In this document: piece after piece, positions 17,307 to 23,618 of the stretch
Position numbering within the stretch: the stretch's first letter is position 1
Layout: every line of letters starts with the position of its first letter
Assembly (NCBI GenBank): GCA_003833135.1
Contig: QZLH01000018.1
Coordinates: forward strand, 136,067-159,684
Direction: 5' to 3'
DNA from: Oehlia diaphana
Lineage: Eukaryota > Glomeromycota > Glomeromycetes > Glomerales > Glomeraceae
Length of the DNA: 23,618 nt
The notes under the pieces: generated by a model
Database searches by the model: none
What the model was told of the DNA's origin: nothing
The model's input: only the letters and a program-made list of their open reading frames with translations
Translations under genes and position numbers: made by a program

Positions 17307-18045
17307 AGAGATTGCAAAACCAGACAGCCCTAAGGATGTAGATAACAATGATAAAGTGTTTACGGAAGAATCTACAAACCAGAAAAAATGTACTAGGGAA
17401 GATAGTAACGAATCATGCGAAGTGCCTCTCGGCTCCACATCTACTTCCAGTAAAAAGGCAAAGAAGACTAAGAAGACAGTTGATCAGGATCAATCCACTA
17501 CATTGCAAAGACTGATTAAAGAGCTGACTACTACTGAACCCGTCTATGAATCGAATAATGTCTCAAATATCTTCCTCAACCTATATAATAAGATTGTTGC
17601 TGGTGAAGACCAACTAAAAAATTCAACGCAAGATGTTCTTTGCCATTACTTTGATTTTGGAGAAGCAATGAAGAAAAGGTATGATCATTATAGATCATTG
17701 AAAATTGAAGATTTGGCGTCTCAGTCTCTAGTTGACGATGATGTGCAGAAACAGCTTCCCAAGTCCCAACATTTCAGAAAAAGCTCTTCGAAAAAGAATT
17801 GAAAGAGCTCAAAAGGTTTATGGTCTCTTCAGTAGCATCAATGTGGATGTAAATATGGGTAGGCTATGATAGAAAGTATTAAAACTTTTTCATTATCAAC
17901 TATAACGGCCTTGTTTAAGGAAGACATTAAATACGTAATTGTTAAAGTGCTTCAGGGATAGTTTAGTATATTATGCCACATATTACAGTGCCTGTGACTT
18001 GCATGTCTGTTATAGTGTAAAAATAGTGTTCTGAAAAAATATATT

Positions 18046-18051
18046 AATAAA
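18046..18051 (+). terminator. Candidate polyadenylation signal of the RING-family copy
   Basis: AATAAA about 180 bases after the last recognisable codon of the pseudogene. Weak evidence. Confidence 0.25.
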
Positions 18052-18096
18052 GTTTAGCCAGTTCAGCCATTTATTTTTTTAATCGATTAGCTCGAA

Positions 18097-18270
18097 AATG
18101 ATTTTTGATCGATACTGACACTGTATGATTAGTGGACACGCATAATTACTGGACATGCATGTCCAAAAATATTTGGTCAATACTGACGCCACATAATTAG
18201 TGGACATGCATGTCCAAAAATATTTGATCGATACTAAAACCGCATAACTAGTAGACATGCTTGTTCAAAA
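18097..18270. repeat. 51-bp minisatellite with a palindromic core
   Basis: GGACATGCATGTCC, a perfect 14-bp palindrome, occurs at 18151-18164 and 18202-18215. A degraded form (AGACATGCTTGTTC) lies at 18253-18266, giving an exact 51-base period. The spacer AAAAATATTTGRTCRATACT and a (C/T)ATAA(T/C)TAGT stretch repeat with it, and a partial, diverged copy precedes at 18097-18140. About three and a half units in all. Confidence 0.8.
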
Positions 18271-18345
18271 TTCCTTTTACTGTGCCAGGATTACTGCACC
18301 TGTGTCAACTGGAATATATTAGCAACTACCCCAATGGCACCCAGA

Positions 18346-18397
18346 AAATTCTTCGAACTCGGCCGGCGTTATGCACTGACACGTGATCGAAGAATTT
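18346..18397. repeat. 11-bp inverted repeat around a GC-rich core
   Basis: AAATTCTTCGA (18346-18356) and its exact complement (18387-18397) enclose 30 bases that include GGCCGGC. It sits just past the 3' end of the dead BTB-SPRY copy. It could be a remnant of a small inverted-repeat element, but no target duplication is seen. Confidence 0.4.
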
Positions 18398-18439
18398 AGG
18401 ATGTGATGAATAATACGTGACAAATAGAATTTCATCTAT

Positions 18440-19481
18440 CCTTAGAACTAGACAATTAAAAGATACTATCAGATAAAGCTTTGATGGTAAATTATTCCAT
18501 TCTGATACCTCCTGCTGCTGATACTTAGTACCTTTAACTGTGAAAGCACAAGTTCTTTTGTTCATATCCAAATGAACAGTAATTCTTGCACGAAATGATG
18601 GACAATAATTAATTAGATTTTTAGAAATTAAAATACTCACCGATAATCAAATATTATTTAAATCGGATTTATTTAATCTTGCTTTTGTCGATAAACATCT
18701 AAAATGATTTTTTCAGAGATAATTTCTAATGGTTCGATGACATCCATCAATTCGCATGAAATCAATGAATTTAACAAAAGGTTTCAATTCCTTAGCAACT
18801 TTTTAAGTGACAGATTTATTTTTTATTTAAACTGAGTTTTTTACTTGTCCTATTTTTTTCCGAGGTTGTAATCATTCCTTGAAAGTTTTAACACGTCATT
18901 AGAAACTTGTTTTGCTGCAAGAGTAGCACTAAATTAAAAACTTATTATTCCGGAGTTATAAAAGGTATTTATTTTCATAATTACAATATAAAAGATATTG
19001 AAGACTTGCAATAGACAAACGACCAAATTCAATGGTATGTAATGGAATAGCTGCTATTGCTTCAACCAATAAATTTAGAAGAATATTATTTTCCGTTAAT
19101 GGAAGGAATTTTTTCTGGTGAATTATTTTCATTGTGATTTTTTTCTAATCTGTTTTTGCAAGTTTTGATAATAAAATCTGAAGGTCTGGTAAATGAAAAT
19201 AGTCAGTAGCGTAAGAAGCTTCAATTATACTATCTTTGTTAAAGACTCTTCTTCAATTGATCCATTATAGATATATTCTATTGCGATCTCCATTCCAATG
19301 GAATTTAATATTTGGTAAAGGAATTTAATAACTTTCCTGAAATCTATCAAATACTTCGGAACTTGCAGCTAAAATTGCTTTACAGACATGTAATTTCTTT
19401 TCACCTTCACATAAAATCTCTATATCTCTATACTTTGGATATTTATTGATAGTAACTCTTAAATGAATATCCTCTCGTCAT
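18440..19481 (-). pseudogene. BTB-BACK-SPRY family pseudogene, frameshifted with a SPRY deletion
   Basis: The start (ATGACGAGAGGATATTC, at 19481) and the end (NYCPSF, ITVHLDMNKRTCAFTV, EVSEWNNLPSKLY at 18620-18480) of the family are both recognisable. Between them are numerous indels and stops. The LEQDL segment after MTRGYS is partly lost, LLYNGMKES is deleted, and the BACK segment is frameshifted. About a hundred codons are missing around 18640, where the BACK end (KSDLFNLAF-like) runs straight into NYCPSF. The first half of SPRY is therefore gone, including the WVGVC and GWVLG strands. Its surviving text is closest to copies 4 and 5. Its upstream module is still recognisable, so inactivation looks younger than that of the two other relics. 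Confidence 0.85.
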
Positions 19482-19584
19482 TACTTAGAAGAAAAAAAAT
19501 TTTCATTATTTAAAAATGAAGTTTTTTATTTAAATTTTTTTTTTTTCAACTTTCAAATGAAACTTCATTTATGTAACAAAGATG

Positions 19585-19635
19585 TTGTACTAACTATATG
19601 GAACAAAGCATTTCCATGAATCACGCCTTTATCAT
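19585..19635 (-). promoter_or_regulatory. Shared upstream module of the BTB-SPRY family (pseudogene)
   Basis: On the minus strand: ATGATAAAGGCGTGATTCAT (19635-19616), GGAAATG (19615-19609) and TATAGTTAGTACAACATC (19598-19581). The order and spacing are those of copies 4 and 5, with the first box shortened to AAAGGCG. Retained from before the gene decayed. Confidence 0.45.
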
Positions 19636-19639
19636 GATT

Positions 19640-20777
19640 ATAATTATTTACTGAAGTTGTTATTCAGTATATTATATGTCGATTAGACTGAAATCAATAT
19701 ACTGTATAATTATTTTCTTTCGTCAAGTATTGTAACTTGTCAATTTTAAATTTTAGTAAGTGTGAATTTGGTTAAATATTTGATACATTTTCATCTCGTT
19801 TAAATGTTGTGCTACAACAAATTTGATTCATTGCTTATTACCGTCTAGCACTTCTTTAAAAATCTGCATATTAAATTCTTTTAGTACTATCAGGATAGAA
19901 GTTGTATCCGGAGTACTATTCAATTTTTAATCTGGGTAAATTGTAAAAGACTTAGGGGTGCTCTTTACGGTAATTGACACGCTAAATACTGAACTATACG
20001 ATTTAGTTTCATACTATTTTTATTCTATAATCTTTAATAATTCGTAATAAATTATATATTTTCCGTATCCTCTTATGATACGTTATTTCTAAGGAAAAAA
20101 ATCATAAAACTTTATAAAAAACGTATCTAGTTTTTTATAGGGTAAATATTAAAATGATTGCTTGAAAACGCAGCAGAGGACACTCAAGACCACCGCGTGT
20201 AATGGCCAATAAAATTTTAGTACAGATGTACTGTACTGCTGAACAGTATATGGTATTAACTATTTTTTTATTGTAAATTAAAAATGTAATAAATTTTTTT
20301 TATCGATCAGTAATAAAAAATATATATAGAAAAAAAATGTATGAAAAAAAAATGTTTCACTAAAATAAATATTTTTAAAAAATAAATTAAAGTTGTATAA
20401 AGTATATTAAATTATAAAAAATAGTTTAATGCCGAGCTAATTATTATAACGCTTCAGACGCTCTAACTGACTAACGGTTCCCCTTCCCTAGTCATTTGTA
20501 AGTATAGATAAATATGAAACAAGTTTGTTACTTTGATTATGAAAAATAAATTTTACCATATTTCACATACTTTATCACCTTTTACATTAGTCGCTATACA
20601 AATTTCATAATACTAAATCAAACCATATTGATAAACTTTGAAAAATTCTAATATATTCACTCGCTCTACAATAGAGTAAATTCAATCAGGATAAATTTAT
20701 AATAAATACACCTCTTATTCAATTAGAATATTTTTTAATAAATCTTATGTAAAAATGATAAAATAATTTCCTATAAT
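19640..20777. other. AT-rich intergenic DNA, no gene seen
   Basis: No coding frame or RNA gene is supported. A somewhat GC-richer patch at about 20160-20250 holds GTACAGATGTACTGTAC, a short imperfect palindrome. The last 80 bases are the 3' flank of copy 5, partly shared with copy 4. Confidence 0.5.
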
Positions 20778-22193
20778 TTAAACATCTTTCTGATGAGGCT
20801 GAATTCGAAGTCGAGCAGGATGATTAAAAGACACCACAGGATAAAGCCTTGATGGTAAATTATTCCATGCTGACACTTCCGGATATTTTGTACCATTAAC
20901 TGTAAAAGAACAAGTTCTTTTATTCATATCCAAATGAACAGTAATTCTTGAACCATCTCCGAATGGTGTGCAATAACTTGATGCTATATTAGAGTTATAA
21001 CAATATCCGCTGGTACCTAATACCCATCCAGTTGGTTGCCTTCCTGCAAAGAATTCGTAACTTAAATTTTCTGGTGCACATACTCCTACCCAGGCTTCTA
21101 TACATGCTTTCTCCATAATAACATCCCATTCAAAAATTCCTTTACCTTCTAGTATCATTTTAGCTCTAACATTTCGCCATGAACCAGTTCTACTTTTTAA
21201 ATATACAATTTTTCCATTATCTTCAATAAGAGCATTTGATCCACATTCAGACTCATCCCAAACATATTTTGAATAAATTTGGATAGGTATTCCTCGAGTA
21301 TTATTTAACTCCGATTTATTTAATCTTGCTTTTTGTCGATAAATATCCAAAATAACATTTGCTGGGATAATTTCTAATGGTTCAATAACATCGGCCAAAA
21401 CTTGTCCATCAATTCTCATAAACTCAATATATTTCACTAAAGGTTCCAATTCTTTAGCAACTTTTTGATCGATAATTAATTTATCATCATTTTCTACTTT
21501 AGCCGAATTCACTACCTTTTCTATTTGTTCAAGGGTTGGTAACTGTTCTATAAGAATTTTATGTGCATCATTAGAAACTTGTTTTGCTGCAAGAATAGCA
21601 CTATATCGAAAAACCTCATATTCAGGAGTTGCAAAAGGTTTTTTCTTTTCATTTGTACAAGATAAAAGATATTGAAGGCCTGCAATAGATAATCGACCAA
21701 ATTCAATATTATTTAATGGTATAGCTGCTACCGCTTCAACTAATAATTTTAACAAAATATTATCTTCCGATAATGGAATTTTTTCCGAAATTTTAGATAA
21801 TAATTCCGGTGAATAATTTTTTGCAAAATTAGTATCTTTAACTGTTTTCATGATAAAATCCTGGAGGTCTGGTAATTGAAAATAGTCAGCAGCGTAAAAT
21901 GCTTCAACAGTATTATCTTTTGTTAAAGATTCTTCTTTAATTGATCCCGTATATATATATTCTAATATTATTTCCATTCCAATTGAACTAATCTTTGGAA
22001 AAGAAATTTGTTTATCATAACTTTCCTTCATTCCATTATAAAGTAATCTATCAAATACTTCGGACCTTGCAGCTAAAATTGCTCTACAACCATGTAATTT
22101 CTTTTCATCTTCGCATAAAATTTCTATATCACTATATTTTGGATTATTTATCAATAATCTCAAATCTTGTTCTAACGAATATCCTCTCGCCAT
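20778..22193 (-). CDS. BTB-BACK-SPRY protein, array copy 5
   Basis: A 471-residue intronless gene. BTB 19-118, BACK-like 126-293 and SPRY 309-464 (AWVGVC, TGWVLGTSGY, FGDGSRITVHLDMNKRTC, SRLYPVVSF). It is a visible mosaic. The BTB end and the segment after it (KTVKDTNFAKNYSPELLSK) match copies 2 and 3, whereas from about residue 160 onward it matches copy 4 (CTNEKKKPFATP, VVNSAKV, SKYVWDESECG, SWRNVRAKMILEGKG). The variable SPRY loop (residues 394-411) differs strongly from copy 4 although the DNA on both sides is nearly identical. Predicted role: CUL3 adaptor. The start codon context is TTTTAAATGG, with Ala rather than Thr or Ser at position 2. Confidence 0.9.
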   Translation of the reverse strand: MARGYSLEQDLRLLINNPKYSDIEILCEDEKKLHGCRAILAARSEVFDRLLYNGMKESYDKQISFPKISSIGMEIILEYIYTGSIKEESLTKDNTVEAFYAADYFQLPDLQDFIMKTVKDTNFAKNYSPELLSKISEKIPLSEDNILLKLLVEAVAAIPLNNIEFGRLSIAGLQYLLSCTNEKKKPFATPEYEVFRYSAILAAKQVSNDAHKILIEQLPTLEQIEKVVNSAKVENDDKLIIDQKVAKELEPLVKYIEFMRIDGQVLADVIEPLEIIPANVILDIYRQKARLNKSELNNTRGIPIQIYSKYVWDESECGSNALIEDNGKIVYLKSRTGSWRNVRAKMILEGKGIFEWDVIMEKACIEAWVGVCAPENLSYEFFAGRQPTGWVLGTSGYCYNSNIASSYCTPFGDGSRITVHLDMNKRTCSFTVNGTKYPEVSAWNNLPSRLYPVVSFNHPARLRIQPHQKDV

Positions 22194-22195
22194 TT

Positions 22196-22238
22196 AAAAA
22201 AAAAAAAAAAAAATTATTTTTCCCAAAAAAAAAAAAAA
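22196..22238 (-). promoter_or_regulatory. Homopolymer leader tracts of copy 5
   Basis: Plus-strand A18, a short T-rich spacer ending CCC, then A14. In the sense of the gene this is T14, a spacer and T18 directly before the ATG. It is the family's homopolymer leader in an all-T form. Confidence 0.45.
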
Positions 22239-22278
22239 CAATAAACTTTATTTATACAATTATTTATGCAACAAAGAT

Positions 22279-22340
22279 TTTGTACTAGCCATATGGAAAA
22301 AAATATTTCCGAAAATCATTGCTACGCCTTCATGATTAGG
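22279..22340 (-). promoter_or_regulatory. Shared upstream module of the BTB-SPRY family (copy 5)
   Basis: On the minus strand: CCTAATCATGAAGGCGTAGC (22340-22321), AATGATTTTCGGAAA (22320-22306) and CATATGGCTAGTACAAAA (22295-22278). It is nearly the same as the module of copy 4 apart from single changes. An inverted-repeat element begins eight bases beyond it. Confidence 0.55.
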
Positions 22341-22347
22341 CAACATA

Positions 22348-22519
22348 GGTTATACTAATTTTCGCCACTTGGATCCGACGTGGAATTAGCTCGGATTCCA
22401 TATAATGACGGCAGAAGACATTGGTCCGGATGATTACAAATGATTACAAAACAAAAAATTCCAGATGTTGATCAATCGGACACGGTTCACTAGCCAGAAT
22501 CAATAGAATTAGTATAACC
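22348..22519. mobile_element. Small inverted-repeat element (candidate MITE, 172 bp)
   Basis: GGTTATACTAATT (22348-22360) and its exact complement (22507-22519) bound a GC-richer interior (CGCCACTTGGATCCGACGTG and so on) unlike the flanks. No clear target-site duplication is visible and there is no coding capacity. Superfamily not assigned. Confidence 0.55.
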
Positions 22520-22651
22520 GGCGACATAAAGTTATAAAAATTTAAAATTTTTTGTTTTTAACCAATAAAATTGCTTTAAAATTGTGTCATGTGATAAACT
22601 AAAGTTGATTTTACTTAGTTTTTTACTTTCAAATCACCGGGGTGATCATGG

Positions 22652-22828
22652 AAAAAAAAACTCTTTCTCCTTTCCGTCTGGAATCATAATATTCCGCAGT
22701 ATACTCCCCTTTCGTCTGCAACAACCAAAACCTTTATGTATTAAAGGTGGGCCCTACCACCTCTCGGGCTCGTCGGAAAGGAAAGGCCACACGCCTGCTT
22801 GAAAGAACTACACCCCTCAAATACAAAT
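22652..22828 (+). promoter_or_regulatory. 5' region of the right-hand gene
   Basis: AAAAAAAAACTCTTTCTCCT (22652-22671) and TTCCGCAGTA (22692-22701), both found in reverse at the left window edge, are followed by a GC-rich leader (GGGCCCTACCACC, then CTCGGGCTCGTCGG) up to the ATG at 22829. Probably promoter plus 5' UTR. The short open frame over it (22584-22802) has no coding character. Confidence 0.4.
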
Positions 22829-23618
22829 ATGAACTTAACAAACCCAAACTTCAACCTCATACTTGACCCTCCCAACTCGAACTATTACAAAATACTTTTC
22901 GGTCTCCCCTCTTTTAGAGACGAACGCTTACACCACCTCAAGCTCTACAAAATACAACAAAGGGTTTTTAACCCAGAAAATATACCCAGAAAGAAGAAAA
23001 CTTCCTTATACCAAGTCTCTCAGAGACACTTAGAACTTTGGATAGAAGACTCTTTCGTCAATATCTTCGACCAGCCCGCCTTCGAATCCTTGGCGTTTGC
23101 ATGGTCACGTGCTCAAAGTGCTAACATACCTTTTCGGGATGCATGCAACGTGTATTTCAACAACAATCAACTTGACATCGCACCAATCAAGGCTCACGCT
23201 ACACTAACCGAAATTTCCCATATAGGGCTTAATCTTTACGATAACAAGAATGTTCCAGAACTTTGGTTTAGACAACCACGTGATAAAAACAACAAAAATT
23301 GGAAGGAACGTTTATATTCCTTATGGCGTTGGTCATTGGAGCTACTCCTTCGCCTTAAGAACTTAATGTTCAACTACACGGTCGCCACAGAGTCACTAAT
23401 AAAATACATCCGGACTCGTTTATTTAGGTGGCACCTTTATCTAACCCTCCGAATGGAGGAAATTAATATACGTATTTTTACTAGACTAAATCTAGATTAT
23501 TTTCACAATTTGTACTATTGTTATATTTTTTTCAGCCTCTTTTTCTTCCTTCCCCCTTCCCCTTTCCCCCTCCCCTTTTATTTTCCCTTTTTTATTATTT
23601 TTTTTTTTTTTCTTTTTA
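22829..23618 (+). CDS. Unrecognised protein, 5' part; runs off the window
   Basis: The ATG at 22829 opens a frame with no stop to the window edge (263 codons). The first roughly 210 codons look coding: balanced composition, many C-ending codons (AAC, ACC, TTC) and a higher GC content than the BTB-SPRY genes. Readable landmarks are LILDPPNSNYYKILFGLPSF, LYQVSQRHLELWIEDSF, SLAFAWSRAQSANIPF and LYSLWRWSLELLLRLKNL, rich in aromatic and basic residues. I recognise no domain. From about 23465 the translation becomes low-complexity Phe/Pro. A GTATTT...TTTTTTTCAG stretch (23472-23535) could be an intron, in which case the open frame beyond is accidental. The duplicated 5' region and different codon use suggest a repeated or mobile-element gene. 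I cannot say which. Confidence 0.5.
   Translation, partial: MNLTNPNFNLILDPPNSNYYKILFGLPSFRDERLHHLKLYKIQQRVFNPENIPRKKKTSLYQVSQRHLELWIEDSFVNIFDQPAFESLAFAWSRAQSANIPFRDACNVYFNNNQLDIAPIKAHATLTEISHIGLNLYDNKNVPELWFRQPRDKNNKNWKERLYSLWRWSLELLLRLKNLMFNYTVATESLIKYIRTRLFRWHLYLTLRMEEINIRIFTRLNLDYFHNLYYCYIFFSLFFFLPPSPFPLPFYFPFFIIFFFFLF
23536..23618 (+). repeat. Polypyrimidine tract
   Basis: Almost pure C/T to the window edge (TTCCTTCCCCCTTCCCC, then T runs). Either an intron or UTR tract or a low-complexity boundary. Its open frame should not be read as protein. Confidence 0.6.

Larger units (their letters stand above)
14764..17869 (+). pseudogene. Broken copy of a multi-copy fungal gene with a RING finger
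   Basis: Read in segments, a long protein can be followed: an acidic/serine-rich N-terminal part, a helical region (VWTPMLRNAFL, then LDGKGFLKSLGTEILA), a segment with HETVSLSLAVLKIQGGDLQG (about 16800-16860), a RING finger, a Lys/Ser-rich linker, and a C-terminus with EKALRKRIERAQKVYGLFS. In-frame stops lie at 15827 (TAG), 16190 (TAA), 16340 (TAA), 16492 (TGA), 16937 (TAA) and 17000 (TGA). Frameshifts lie near 15190, 16360, 17010, 17300 and 17762. Two plausible introns with consensus ends remain. I recognise the family only as an expanded, uncharacterised one in Rhizophagus. A mobile-element origin is possible but not shown, and no transposase or polymerase motif is visible. Confidence 0.7.

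Noticed and set aside
18097..18270. CRISPR-like regular repeats
   Set aside because: The whole 51-bp unit repeats with no unique spacers, and the genome is eukaryotic; it is a minisatellite.
18326..18640. 104-codon frame as a separate small SPRY gene
   Set aside because: It is the 3' part of the frameshifted family copy; its extension past the SPRY end is run-through, and upstream BTB/BACK remnants show it belongs to a longer dead gene.
22584..22802. 72-codon plus-strand frame before the right-hand gene
   Set aside because: It overlaps the repeated 5' leader, has no recognisable protein character and ends before the real ATG.

Overview
The window is very AT-rich eukaryotic DNA with poly(A)/poly(T) runs, short introns of about 65-75 bp in one gene, and multi-copy gene families. 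The families and the base composition look like an arbuscular mycorrhizal fungus (Glomeromycotina, Rhizophagus-like). That assignment rests on family recognition from memory, not on a search.

The main content is a local array of one gene family whose proteins carry BTB/POZ, BACK-like and SPRY domains. Five copies are intact, intronless and 469-478 codons long: 1359-2777 (-), 4957-6369 (+), 6912-8321 (+), 12554-13990 (-) and 20778-22193 (-). Three are dead: a 3' SPRY stub at 3716-3988 (+), a small SPRY relic at 11208-11357 (-), and a nearly full-length frameshifted copy at 18440-19481 (-). The left (-) gene diverges from the left (+) group, and the (+) group converges on the right (-) group. 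By family knowledge the BTB part would bind cullin-3 and the SPRY part would capture a client, so these are likely substrate adaptors of CUL3 ubiquitin ligases. The copies are conserved except for a short SPRY loop (about residues 390-416) that differs in every one. Every intact gene, and the longer dead one, keeps the same upstream module (a GGCGCAGC box, then TTTTCCG, then TTAGTACAACATAGTAC-like) and a homopolymer-rich leader just before the ATG.

Mobile and degenerate DNA sits between the copies. A non-autonomous hAT-type element (10249-11207) with perfect 17-bp terminal inverted repeats and a perfect 8-bp target duplication lies inside the dead SPRY relic. It contains an assembly gap (N, 10470-10841) flanked by an identical 187-bp sequence on both sides, so the gap may be artificial. 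A long, heavily broken copy of a second multi-copy family, with a RING finger near its C-terminal part, fills 14764-17869. A 51-bp minisatellite follows at 18097-18270. A small inverted-repeat element (22348-22519) abuts the promoter box of the last array gene.

The right end (22829 to the window edge) opens a gene of higher GC content that I do not recognise. Its upstream sequence resembles, in reverse orientation, the first 80 bases of the window, so both ends may be 5' ends of the same repeated element or gene family. The remaining intergenic DNA is AT-rich and I see nothing coding in it.
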